A DNA stretch of 34,675 bases from Synechococcaceae cyanobacterium SM1_2_3 (GTDB taxonomy: Bacteria; Pseudomonadota; Gammaproteobacteria; Competibacterales; Competibacteraceae): the NCBI GenBank assembly GCA_012031845.1, contig JAAUTD010000004.1, forward strand, positions 1 through 34,675, written 5' to 3'. A program made the position numbers and the translations under genes. Shown in pieces: positions 1 through 8,991 of this stretch (its first letter is position 1; each line of letters starts with the position of its first letter). The notes under the pieces are model-generated. The model worked only from the letters and a program-made list of their open reading frames with translations. It searched no databases and was not told the DNA's origin.

Positions 1-484
1 TAGCGGCTTAGATTACGAAAATTCGCCTTTCCTGGCAGATACATCAGTGTCGTGAGTATCACGACCAGAAACGTGCGTTGGGGTTTTAGGACAGTAGACA
101 TTTTTTGCAAAACAGTGTCTATTAGGGGCATGGGAACCTTCGGATTGGATTGAAAATGTCGTTGTGGTAAACAACATTTTACCCTACCGAAGGCTCTCTC
201 CTCGTATCAATGAGTTAGAGAAAACTGTCCGAACCATTGCAAATTATTACTCCAAAGAAATTACGAAGTAAAAAACCCGATAGCCGTTTTTGGCGCAACC
301 CGGTTTTGGCCGCCATCTGCGAAGCGCATGATCTTGACCACTGTTGGTCATAGAACATAGACTCCACAAAGTCAAAACATTGGAAATACCAAAGGTTGTT
401 TGGCTTGCCATGCTTGGGCTGCTATCCCCTGCAAGGCAATGACCTTCCACGGCTATGGGGGTCTTGTGAAAAACACTACACTTC
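1..484. other. Left-edge region without a recognised gene; short open frame 98-271 (+)
   Basis: I recognise no gene in this stretch. One frame on the plus strand stays open from the codon after a TAG at 95 to a TAA at 269-271 (about 57 codons). It has no ATG, reads like protein (it contains the segments AWEPSDWIENV and RINELEKTVRTIANYY), and could be the tail of a broken or frameshifted gene entering from the left. An 88-codon minus-strand frame at 247-513 has an unusual composition and overlaps the terminator hairpin, so I do not regard it as a gene. The area is less GC-rich than the housekeeping genes further right. Confidence 0.2.
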
Positions 485-510
485 AACGCCCATGTAAAAT
501 TGGGCGTTTT
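485..510 (+). terminator. Intrinsic terminator, plus strand
   Basis: A perfect 8-bp stem (485-492 with 501-508, AACGCCCA/TGGGCGTT) with an 8-nt loop is followed by T residues on the plus strand. On the minus strand the T-run is lacking, so it most likely ends a transcript coming from the left edge. It lies about 60 bp beyond the 3' end of the ribonucleotide reductase gene and may also help end that convergent transcript. Confidence 0.55.
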
Positions 511-568
511 CATTTATCCATCAGGTGTTTTCGTTAAATACCTCCTTGATTCGGCGCATGCTGAAATA

Positions 569-2728
569 TCAAAACTTCCCGTAATACCCTTCCTTTATCG
601 CATCAAACAGATTCGCCGCCGAGTGAATCTCGCCGTCATACTCAATTTCTTCGTTGCCCTTGGCCTCGATCTCCGATCCATCTTCCAGTATGAACCGGTA
701 GCGGGTATTGGCTAAATCCTGCTCCTTGACTAGCACGCCTTGGAACGCCGCCGGATTAAAGCGGAAGGTTGTGCAGCCCTTGAGACCTTGCTCGTAGGCG
801 TACAGGTAAATGTCCTTGAACTCCTCATAAGGAAAATCAGGTGGGACGTTGGCGGTTTTGGAGATTGAGGAATCAACCCACTTCTGGGCGGCAGCCTGAA
901 TATCCACATGCTGTTTAGGGGTCACGTCATCTGCGGTGGTGAAGATTGGGGGCAGTTGGTTTTCAGCCGCTTCGGCATCAGGCATGGCTGCGGGATTGAT
1001 TAGATGCCGGTAAGCCAGCAACTCGAATGAAAAGACATCCACCTTTTCCTTGGATTTTTTACCGGGGCGGATAATGTTGCGGGCATAGTGATGGGCAAAA
1101 CTGGGTTCGATGCCGTTGCTGGCGTTGTTGGCCAAAGAGAGTGAAATCGTGCCCGTTGGCGCAATCGAGGTGTGATGGGTGAAGCGGGTGCCAACCTGCG
1201 CCAAATCGTCAACCAGTTGCGGATCAACTTGAGCGATCTGCTGCATATAACGGCTATAGCGGGCGTGCAGCACCTTGCCCTTAATTGAGTCGCCCTTCTG
1301 GTAGCCGTCCTGGATCATTGCCGGGCGTTGGCTCAGCATTTCAGCGGTGACCGTGAAATCCTGTTCAAGGATCGGCGCAGGCCCTTTTTCCTTAGCCAGT
1401 TCCAAGGCCACTCGCCAACCTGCCACCGCCATTTCGCGGGTTACTTGCCCGGTAAACGCCAGGGATTCTGGAGACCCGTACTTCATGCCCAACAAGGTTA
1501 ACGTGGAACCCAAGCCCAGATAGCCCATGCCATGACGACGCTTGCTGATGATTTCATGGCGCTGTTCATCCAGTGGCAGGCCATTGATTTCCACCACGTT
1601 GTCCAGCATTCGGGTAAACACGGCCACCACTTCGCGATAAGTGATCCAATCGAAACTCGCTCGGTCGGTGAATGGGTTTTGCACAAATGGCGTTAGATTA
1701 ATTGAACCGAGCAGACAGGAGCCATAGGGTGGCAATGGCTGTTCGCCGCAGGGATTGGTGGATCGAATGTTTTCGCAGAACCAGTTATTGTTCATCTGGT
1801 TGACTTCATCAATCAGAATGAACCCAGGCTCGGCGTAGTCGTAAGTCGACGCCATGATGATGTCCCAAAGTCGCCGGGCGCGAATTTTCCGATAAATTTT
1901 GCAAGCGACCTGTCCGGCATCGTTGCTGATCAGGCCGTCCTGAGTCGGCCACTGCCGCCAGATAATATGGTCTGAATCGCTGAGGTTCATCCGATCCTGT
2001 TCGGCTTCCTTGGCCAGAATCGGAAAAGCCAGGGGCCATTCCCGGTCATCCTTGACGGCTTCCATGAATTCGCGAGTGATCAGTAGCGATAAATTAAACT
2101 GCCGCAGTCGCCCCGCTTCGCGTTTGGCGCGGATAAATTCCATAACGTCGGGATGTCCAATATCGAAAGTCCCCATCTGCGCCCCCCGGCGTCCCCCCGC
2201 CGACGATACGGTGAAACACATTTTGTCGTAAATATCCATGAACGACAGCGGTCCCGAAGTGTACGCGCCAGCCCCGGATACATAAGCGCCGCGAGGCCGA
2301 AGCGTGGAAAACTCATAACCAATCCCGCAGCCAGCCTTCAGTGTTAATCCGGCCTCATGCACCTTGCTGAGAATATCGTCCATCGAATCTTTAATGACGC
2401 CGGACACCGTGCAGTTGATGGTGGAGGTGGCGGGCTTGTGATCCCAGGCTCCGGCGTTGGAGATGATGCGTCCGGCCGGAATTGCGCCATGCCGCAGCGC
2501 CCAAAGAAACCGCTCGCACCAGTATTGACGCAGTTCTTGTGTGGATTCGACGGCGGCGATGGCCTTGGCGACTCGCTGGTAGGTATCGTCTATCGTGCTG
2601 TCGATTACGCGCCCGTCCTTGGCTTTCAAGCGATATTTCTGATCCCAAATATCCCAGGATGCGGGCTGGATGGGTACGGCAGCCGCAGTGGTCGAACATT
2701 CAACGATCTGCAAGTGCGCAGTTTTCAT
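569..2728 (-). CDS. nrdJ: Adenosylcobalamin-dependent (class II) ribonucleoside-diphosphate reductase
   Basis: This 719-residue protein makes deoxyribonucleotides from ribonucleotides with a B12-derived radical and needs no oxygen. The class II signatures are visible: NCTVSG with Cys106 (one of the redox pair), SAGGRRGAQMG near 176-186, the active-site NPCGEQ at 325-330 with the putative thiyl-radical Cys327 and Glu329, and Cys338 eleven residues later as in Thermotoga NrdJ. GTISLSLANNASNGIEPS lies in the C-terminal half. The C-terminal 60 residues (after CTTFRFNPAAFQG) form a small acidic tail. The ATG at 2728 is the only convincing start. The gene is intact, unlike many in this window. It stands alone, with a divergent lipoprotein operon and a pair of NrdR-like boxes upstream, so repression by NrdR is likely. 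No cobalamin riboswitch was seen upstream. Confidence 0.95.
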   Translation of the reverse strand: MKTAHLQIVECSTTAAAVPIQPASWDIWDQKYRLKAKDGRVIDSTIDDTYQRVAKAIAAVESTQELRQYWCERFLWALRHGAIPAGRIISNAGAWDHKPATSTINCTVSGVIKDSMDDILSKVHEAGLTLKAGCGIGYEFSTLRPRGAYVSGAGAYTSGPLSFMDIYDKMCFTVSSAGGRRGAQMGTFDIGHPDVMEFIRAKREAGRLRQFNLSLLITREFMEAVKDDREWPLAFPILAKEAEQDRMNLSDSDHIIWRQWPTQDGLISNDAGQVACKIYRKIRARRLWDIIMASTYDYAEPGFILIDEVNQMNNNWFCENIRSTNPCGEQPLPPYGSCLLGSINLTPFVQNPFTDRASFDWITYREVVAVFTRMLDNVVEINGLPLDEQRHEIISKRRHGMGYLGLGSTLTLLGMKYGSPESLAFTGQVTREMAVAGWRVALELAKEKGPAPILEQDFTVTAEMLSQRPAMIQDGYQKGDSIKGKVLHARYSRYMQQIAQVDPQLVDDLAQVGTRFTHHTSIAPTGTISLSLANNASNGIEPSFAHHYARNIIRPGKKSKEKVDVFSFELLAYRHLINPAAMPDAEAAENQLPPIFTTADDVTPKQHVDIQAAAQKWVDSSISKTANVPPDFPYEEFKDIYLYAYEQGLKGCTTFRFNPAAFQGVLVKEQDLANTRYRFILEDGSEIEAKGNEEIEYDGEIHSAANLFDAIKEGYYGKF

Positions 2729-2878
2729 AAGTCCGGTGTGCTCGGAAATGGGTGATAAGCATAAAAACCACGGGTAACCCAGCGGATTAACCCGGATGGA
2801 AGAGATTCGGATATGCAGAATTTCGCAAGATTTTGCTCACCAGATTCTAAAGGGTGTGGTAAAAAATTCCAGACAGAA

Positions 2879-2923
2879 TTTCCATATCATGTGGATTAAA
2901 AAAAATAAAACACAATATAATGT
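2879..2923. promoter_or_regulatory. Pair of NrdR-like boxes in the nrdJ / lipoprotein intergenic region
   Basis: The 14-mer at 2910-2923 (ACACAATATAATGT) fits the NrdR box consensus ACACWATATMTWGT at 13 of 14 positions. A weaker second box at 2879-2892 (TTTCCATATCATGT) fits at about 9 of 14. The two starts are 31 bp apart, about three helical turns, which is the usual spacing of paired NrdR boxes. They lie 150-195 bp upstream of the nrdJ start, in the divergent intergenic region. The stronger box contains a perfect TATAAT (2916-2921) on the plus strand that could be the -10 of the divergent operon. The rest of this 350-bp gap (2729-3080) shows nothing else I can name. The call rests on consensus matching by eye. 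Confidence 0.6.
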
Positions 2924-3080
2924 ATTTAACTCTATGATTAGTCCGCTGTTTTCACTGGCCTGTGAGGTCAGACGCAACAGGAGAAGCAACCTTTGTTGTC
3001 AAGGGGTAGCATGAGTGGTATAACCCGCTAAACTTTACTGTGTGCCGCTAATAACGGATACAACAACCGAGGGAGAAACC

Positions 3081-3760
3081 ATGAAGATGAAGATCCTGTA
3101 TGCCCCTCTTGTAATGCTTTGTCTTGGACTGGGCGCTTGTATGTCACAGGTGCCTATGGCGACCACATATCCGGTCACCTACCAAAAAAAATGCAGGCTG
3201 CCCAACACTGGGACATCCTTGCGGCTGATGTGGCGGGTCGTTTGCGTGATGCGCTAGTTGGATCTGGTGAACAGCAGGGACGTTCAGCGACCCTGTATGT
3301 CCGTCAGCCAAGATACGACAGCGACTTTGGGGAAGCCTTTCACAACTTGTTGATCACGCATCTGTTGGAACGCGGATTTAGCATGAGTGAGAATCCGGCG
3401 GTTGGTATGCCGGTGACTTACGACATCCAGGTGGTCTCCCACAAGGATCGCGGCTTTATCCGTCCGACTCCGGGTTTGTTTACTGCGCTGACCAGCACCG
3501 TGCTGGTTCTGCATAGCGTAGGTGACAGCAACCCGGCCACTGCGACAATGCTCGGCGCAGTCGGGCTTGATGTGGCAACGGGTTTCATCACTGATCAACC
3601 GGCGAGCGAAATTATCGTGACGACTTCGGTGATGAACGGTGATCGTTATGCAGCCCGCTTGCGTGATATTTATTATGTCAGCGATAACAATGTTGGTCAG
3701 TACATCGCTAAAGGGCCGAAGCCGGTTAGCACGCGCATGGTGGAGGTAGTTGGCCCATGA
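3081..3760 (+). CDS. Putative outer-membrane lipoprotein (frameshifted in an A8 run)
   Basis: The ATG at 3081 follows GAGGGAGAAACC, a good ribosome binding site. It opens a lipoprotein signal peptide (MKMKILYAPLVMLCLGLGAC, lipobox LGAC, Cys20). This frame runs only to a stop near 3257. From 3191 a second frame (MQAAQHWDILAADVAG onward) continues to the TGA at 3758-3760. The switch falls exactly in an A8 run at 3184-3191. One more A would give a single protein of about 226 residues. The mature part has an alternating pattern typical of a small alpha/beta domain, with no motif I can assign. It overlaps the next gene by ATGA, so the two are translationally coupled and probably act together at the outer membrane. 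A sequencing error is most likely. Transcriptional slippage on A8 is possible. Confidence 0.7.
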
Positions 3761-4317
3761 ACGGGAATATGATGATGCGAGGGGCTGCGGCCCTGTTAAT
3801 TACGCTGAATCTGGGCATTTTGGGGTGCGCCTCTTCGGCGGAAGATGTTCCGGTTCGCCCGATGATTCAGGATGGGAATCTGGTTGATACGAATCATACG
3901 GCTGCCGATGCGTTGCTGACCCGGGCGCCGTGGCTTAGAGATCGGCGCGAGCCGTTGCTGGCGACCACGTTTGTGGACATCAATAATCTCGAAACCTCGT
4001 CGGGTTTGGGTCGCGTCATCGGCGAGCAACTCGGCTCCCGGTTTACTCAGCAGAACTTTACGGTGATCGAGATCAAGATGCGTAATAACATCTTTGTTGC
4101 CGAAGGGACTGGTGAGTTGACCTTGTCGCGTTCGATTAAGGAGATCAGCCAGTCGCATAACGCGGCGGCGGTGATCGCTGGAACCTATGCAGTTGCACGG
4201 CAATCGGTCTACGTCACCGCCCGCCTGATCCGGGCAACCGATAATCTGATTCTGGCGTCTTATGACTATGTGTTGCCGCTGGGGCCGGATGCCAGAGCAT
4301 TAGTGGCTGCACAGTAA
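3757..4317 (+). CDS. FlgO-like outer-membrane lipoprotein
   Basis: The 186-residue product starts with a lipoprotein signal (hydrophobic stretch ALLITLNLGILGC, lipobox ILGC, Cys at about 24). The mature part resembles the FlgO domain. Signs are the ATTFVDINNLETSSGLGR segment near 68-85, the statement-like GTGEL/SRSIKEISQSHNAAAVIAGTYAV region, and the closing VTARLIRATDNLILASYDY motif. In Vibrio, FlgO is an outer-membrane lipoprotein tied to flagellar function, but no flagellar genes are in this window, so the role here may be general envelope maintenance. The start codon overlaps the stop of the upstream lipoprotein gene (ATGA). Further in-frame ATGs at 3769-3777 could also be used. A strong hairpin 20 bp downstream separates it from convergent metF. 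Confidence 0.7.
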   Translation: MNGNMMMRGAAALLITLNLGILGCASSAEDVPVRPMIQDGNLVDTNHTAADALLTRAPWLRDRREPLLATTFVDINNLETSSGLGRVIGEQLGSRFTQQNFTVIEIKMRNNIFVAEGTGELTLSRSIKEISQSHNAAAVIAGTYAVARQSVYVTARLIRATDNLILASYDYVLPLGPDARALVAAQ

Positions 4318-5303
4318 ATTATTACCCGCTTCACTAAAAAACGCCCTTCCCCCACTGTTGGGGAAGGGCGTTGTCGTTTCAGTGAGGCAATCTGGCAAAT
4401 GGTGTATTCGACTAGGGGTGATGAGACCTAGCCGTTCGCAAATGGTAAGCGTCGGTCCCGCCTGATTCATGGTGTAGAAGTGCAGTCCCGGTGCCCCGCC
4501 CTCTAAAAGACGCCGACAAAGATCGGTGACGACATCCAGTCCAAAAGCGCGAATGGCATCGCGATCCTCGCCAAAACCTTCCAGCCGTTTGCGAATCCAG
4601 CGCGGAATTTCCGCACCGCAGGCATCCGAAAACCGCGCCAGTTGGGTGTAGTTGGTAATCGGCATGATGCCCGGCACGATAGGCAAATCCAGCCCCAGGC
4701 GCTGACAATCGTCTACGAGGCGGAAATACGAATCCGGGTTGTAGAAATACTGAGTGATGGCGCTGTTGGCCCCGGCTTCAACTTTGCGCTGGAAATGGAG
4801 CAGGTCGCGTTCCGGGCTAGGGGCTTGCGGATGAAATTCGGGATAAGCGGCGACTTCAATATGAAACTCATCGCCAGTTTCGGCGCGGATAAATTCCACC
4901 AGTTCGTTGCGTAGCGGAATTCGCCGAATTCGCGCATTCCTGACGGTAAATCACCGCGCAAGGCGACGATCCGATGGATGCCTTGAGCGCGATAGTGATC
5001 CAGAATTTCCCGAATCCCGGCGCGGGTGGAGGCGACGCAGGTCAGATGCGGGGCGGCGTCTACTCCGCTATGCGCCTGAATGGCTTGGATCGCTTCAAAG
5101 GTGCGTTCGCGGGTGGTTCCGCCCGCGCCGTAAGTGACCGAGAAGAACGCAGGCCGCATCGGCATCAGGTCTTCGCGGGCGGCAAACAGTTTGCGCATGC
5201 CCTCGTCGGTGTTGGGGGGGAAGAATTCGCAACTGAAAACCTTGGGGTATTGGGCTTGAGATTCCATGTCAATTAGGTCAACTAGGTAGTGGTTAGTCTG
5301 CAT
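4300..5303 (-). CDS. metF: 5,10-methylenetetrahydrofolate reductase (frameshifted)
   Basis: MetF reduces methylene-THF to methyl-THF, the methyl donor for methionine synthesis. The N-terminal part (5303 to about 4910) shows FSCEFFPPNTDEG, FFSVTYGAGGTTRERT, PHLTCVAS and RIVALRGDLPSG. The rest lies in another frame from about 4908 and shows YFYNPDSY, LPIVPGIMPITNY and GLHFYTMNQAGPT. Adding one A near 4906-4910 (giving ANELVEFIRAE) joins them. The end is also suspect. As read, the frame runs through its own terminator to 4300, with about 25 residues unlike MetF after ERLGL. One indel near 4416-4420 would place a TAG at 4412-4414, the likely true end. Start alternatives are ATG 5303 or 5267 (MESQAQYPK). 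It lies 28 bp after the subtilase gene and probably shares its transcript. Confidence 0.9.
4336..4372 (-). terminator. Strong intrinsic terminator between FlgO-like gene and metF
   Basis: A 13-bp stem (4340-4352 with 4360-4372, AACGCCCTTCCCC/GGGGAAGGGCGTT) has a 7-nt loop. On the minus strand it is followed by TTTTT, so it ends the metF transcript. On the plus strand it has few T residues and could still serve as a weaker terminator for the lipoprotein pair. Confidence 0.85.
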
Positions 5304-5331
5304 AAACGTGTTGTTATTGATGCAATGTTGA

Positions 5332-7925
5332 TCAAACCGAGGCAGCTATCCGAACGGTTAATTTTTCCCGAATCCGCTCGTAAATTGGAATTCCGCTTTG
5401 CTCGGCTACCTCCAAGGTAACAGCAAGACCATAAGGGATTGCTTCATCAAATTGCTGACCAGTATCGCCTTGCGCAGCGATCTTTATTCGCAGGTTGTCA
5501 CCATCTTGGAAGACTCGGGCTTTTTTGCCATCCAGCACTTCATGCTGAACCGTGCCCCTTTGAACTTGTTGCCAATCCGCGTGTTGTCTACTGACGGCTA
5601 AGGGGTCTTCATTTGTGGGCGGCTGAAAAGTCAGTTTGGCTTTACGGTAAACTCGATGAGCAGGATTGACGGGAGTAAGCCAGGCAAGCGTGATAATCAA
5701 CCGCCGCCATTCTGTGGTATTACTTAATTCAACGGGAAGCGGAAACTCGTATTCATGAGCTTCGTCCTGCTGCAACAAGCCAGCACCTAATACTGTAGCC
5801 CGCTGGGCCGCGCAGGCTTCTACTCGTGCTGGGTCGGCAATTCCATAGCCGAGAAAGCGGGCAATTCCTCGTTTTTGCTTTTTGTCTTTTGGAATAACTG
5901 TTTTCAGTACATCTATGGCTTCATCTGGCCAAGTGGCGCTATGAACGATTAATGCCTTTAATAACGGAGCGGTAGTATCCCGGTTGATGCAATCACCGCC
6001 AGGTAAGTTTTTCAGTTCTTCTAAAACATCGTAAAGTTTAGCGGCGGCGCGGGTCGCTAAGGCAGTAGCGTTGCTGGTGCCACGGGTGTAGATACAGCTA
6101 TTTGTTAAGCCCGTACCTGTATGGTCTGGCGCAGCAGTTTTTTGTCCGGGAGCAATTTTAGATTCATCGGTGGAATAAGCGCCTTGCGTGGTAAATCTTT
6201 TGTAGAGTTGCCTTCCTCCTGGTAGCAAGATTTCAGGTTTAATAGCTTGGCGAAACCCTGGGCCTAAACGGCTTGCTGGATTAGGAAGATTGTTCGAGGG
6301 AAGTAAATCTACTCGGTTTGCAGGATCAGGATTGGCAATAGTTGAATAATCTTTATGCTGCGCTCCAATCGTAAGCGCGTTGACTGCTTCTCCGGGATTG
6401 AATAACCGTCTATCAAATAAGGTGCTTTGATGATGACTGAGTAAATTGGTAATTTTTTCTTTGTTCGACCTTGCTAAAAATGAAGACTCATCTAAACCAA
6501 GATTTATATCTTCTACTTGATTACCTGCACTGATACAGAAAAGTAGTTTGTATTTCCATATCAACCAATCTATCAGTCTGGCCCAAGAACTTATTTCTCG
6601 GAAAAATTGTTGCCCACCGACGGAAAGATTAACGATATGAACTGTGGGTGCTGTAGGCTCATTTCCCTCAAACATTTCAACGATTGCTTTATGTACCCGA
6701 TCTTCAGCAAAAACAGTTTCCGGAATGTGTTCATCCTCGTTACGACTCATTAAATTTGGTTCTAGAATTGGTCGGCAGAATATACACCGGTTTAATGGTG
6801 GTTCATTGGCATCCAACTCACCATGTATAATGAGAGATGCCATAGCAGTCCCATGACGCATGTTCTTTGGGTGGGGATATTTAGAGAGCAAGGTATCGGG
6901 GTCGTGAACAACAATTCGATTATTTAATACATCGTGTTGGGCAAACGGGTAGCCATCAAGTAAAGCGACCACTAGCGACTTATCGCTTGGCAAAGGCTTA
7001 GACAAAAAGATGGATGGCTCACCCTCGTTAGGTAAAGAGGTAACACCTTGAGCTATCGGCAGAAAGGTTCTGATGGCATTATTACGAAATAAGGTAGCTA
7101 GACCAGTTTCATCTTCCGATTCCAGTACTAAGAATGCGGAACGTGCTACTGATACGGGGATTCGGCCTTTCAAGGCGTGAAAATGAATTTCATCTATCCG
7201 TACATCCGCCAAAATTTCTCCGCCAGCGGCAATAATCGCTTGGCGGACAGTGTGTTCTTCGGCTTGTTGATAGGCTTGGCGACTGGAGTCATCCGATTTT
7301 TCGGGATAACAAAGTTCTGCACGGAAAGTGACAGGAGCATTCGGATCGTCTTTAATGCTCTGCGCCCAATCATCCAAGATACCGGAGTCAAGTAACCGAT
7401 CTTTGGCGCTCCAACGGCGGATTTCTTTAGCATGGCTGAAAAGTTCTCGCCATTTGGCATTTCCTTCACCAAGAGGTTGTTCCTTCTTGAAACGCTCCCA
7501 GAGTTTTAGAAGTTCCTCTAGTGCGCGTTGATCGGTCATTCCCAGATAAAGTCGCCCATCCAGGTGTTTTTCGGTGCGCTGTCCGCTTTTGTCCAGAATG
7601 TAAAATCATCGTCTGGCTCTAAATCATCAAGGTCAATTTCACCAAGCCAGCCTATGCCAATAGCTTGAGCGGCACGGTGAAAATCTTCAATGTGCCCACG
7701 GGTTTCGATAACCAACACGAACTCGGGAAAAAGACCTTGGGGATCTGTTTGAAGCGCCACCTTTTCGGCATCAAAAGCTTGTTGCAGGCGCTTGAATTGG
7801 GGGCCGAGGTGTTTTATTTGCTCTGATTTATTCGGCACATGAAGTGGTTTTCCTCCACCGGATCCTTTATCGCGCTTAGCGCGTTGAAACGATGGGAAAA
7901 TTAACAACGGCTGTTCCGACGCCAT
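5332..7925 (-). CDS. ietS: IetS-like subtilisin (S8) serine protease, split by one indel
   Basis: The S8 catalytic set is present: Asp in VVALLDGYPF, His in MRHGTAMASL, the oxyanion Asn in CISAGNQ, and Ser in RGTSNATALATRAAA. As read there are two frames: 129 codons (7925-7536) and 735 codons (7539-5332) overlapping as ATGA. The first reads ...WMGDFIWE-stop. One extra base near 7553 turns this into WMGRLYLGMTDQRALEELL and fuses them into one protein of about 864 residues, the usual architecture of this protease family. The N-terminal part (PLLIFPSFQRAKRDKGSGGG, VLVIETRG) is its characteristic leader domain. The C-terminal part is probably a beta-rich accessory domain. The paired AAA+ gene lies 20 bp upstream, as in IetAS (Ti-plasmid stability and phage-defence modules). 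AGGAGA precedes the 7925 ATG. GC is lower than in neighbouring genes. Confidence 0.85.
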
Positions 7926-7945
7926 GTACTACTCTCCTGTTTGCT

Positions 7946-8935
7946 TTATTCATTCACTTCCGAGTTGGTTTTTACTATCGCCCGATTTTGCCACTGTCTG
8001 AGTTTGAGTTGAGTTAGTTCGCGTGGATGATCGGTTTTTCCTGACAGAATGGCTTGTCGAAAAACATCCACGCAAAATTCTTCGACTTCGGCAAAACTGT
8101 GTCCCGAAAGCTTTTCGGCAATGGTTCCAGAAGCGAGATTGAATTGGAAACGGCGTTTTTCAGCAAAGGATTCAACAAATCGGGCAATCTGGTTCCGGGT
8201 CGGCGCTGGAAGAGTGATTCGTAACTGGAAGCGCCGCCACGCCGCTCTATCCAGCAATTCTGGGTGATTGCTGGCGGCGATTGTCACTACATAGTCGGGC
8301 AGACGATCAATTTGCGTAAGCAGTGTGCCAACGACTCGCTTAATTTCTCCGGTCTCCCGATTATCTCCACGTTCCTTTCCTAAAATCTCAAACTCATCGA
8401 AAAACAAAACACAATGCTGTGTTCGTGCGTAGTCGAATACTTTTTGCAACCGACTTCCCGTCTCGCCTAGGAAACTGCCGATTAGATTTTCATAGCGGAC
8501 TACGAGCAACGGTACTGCGAGTTCATAAGCAATGGATTCGGCAAGTGTTGTTTTGCCATTGCCGGGAGGACCAGCCACCAGAAGTTTATGGCGTGGCGAC
8601 AGACCATAGGCTTTTAAGAGATCGCTGCGATGCTGCTCGGTAATCAGTTCACGGCAAAGAGCTTCCGTTTCTGGGGCGAGTACCAACATATCCAGCGGAC
8701 GCTCAGGGGTTTGCTCTAAAACAAAAGAATGTGCTCCGTTTTCACCAAGTGTCCGTCGTGCCTGAGATACGTTGTTTGGGGCATTTTGAAGAATAGAAAC
8801 CAGGCGATCAGCGAGAATGTTGTGTTTCTTGGATCGTTCATCCGCAATCAGGGCTTCAACGTGACGCCGGAATAATGTGGCATCACTCGAAGCACCGGCT
8901 TTTATGAGTCCAATCAATAAATCTGCATTTGCCAT
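7946..8935 (-). CDS. ietA: IetA-like AAA+ ATPase
   Basis: This 329-residue protein has one AAA+ domain. Walker A is GPPGNGKT at 122-129, Walker B VLFFDE at 176-181, sensor-1 Asn in AASNHPE near 223, and arginine-finger candidates in DRAAWRRF at 229-236. The first 85 residues are a helical N-terminal region. In the Ti plasmid pair described as a toxin-antitoxin system, the AAA-ATPase counteracts the serine protease. By analogy this protein would restrain or activate the S8 protease encoded just downstream. The start at 8935 has no clear Shine-Dalgarno sequence. Its stop is 20 bp from the protease start. It follows ahcY after 56 bp that hold a GC-rich hairpin. GC content is below that of ahcY and metK, suggesting transfer into the operon. 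Confidence 0.85.
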   Translation of the reverse strand: MANADLLIGLIKAGASSDATLFRRHVEALIADERSKKHNILADRLVSILQNAPNNVSQARRTLGENGAHSFVLEQTPERPLDMLVLAPETEALCRELITEQHRSDLLKAYGLSPRHKLLVAGPPGNGKTTLAESIAYELAVPLLVVRYENLIGSFLGETGSRLQKVFDYARTQHCVLFFDEFEILGKERGDNRETGEIKRVVGTLLTQIDRLPDYVVTIAASNHPELLDRAAWRRFQLRITLPAPTRNQIARFVESFAEKRRFQFNLASGTIAEKLSGHSFAEVEEFCVDVFRQAILSGKTDHPRELTQLKLRQWQNRAIVKTNSEVNE

Positions 8936-8948
8936 GACTTGAATGCCT

Positions 8949-8982
8949 GGGGGCGGGACACTTTGGAAATTGTTCCGCCCCC
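8949..8982 (-). terminator. GC-rich hairpin between ahcY and the AAA+ gene
   Basis: A 12-bp stem with one mismatch (8949-8960 with 8971-8982) and a 10-nt loop sits 10 bp after the ahcY stop. No T-run follows it on the minus strand, so it is not a typical intrinsic terminator. It may stabilise the ahcY 3' end or only reduce read-through into the ietA-ietS-metF part. Confidence 0.4.
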
Positions 8983-8991
8983 GAATGTAGC

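Noticed and set aside
247-513. 88-codon minus-strand frame at the left edge
   Set aside because: It starts within the terminator hairpin, has an odd composition and no ribosome binding site or motif.
2729-3080. Cobalamin riboswitch upstream of nrdJ
   Set aside because: A B12-dependent enzyme made this plausible, but I see neither a B12-box nor the expected folded leader. The NrdR boxes explain regulation better.
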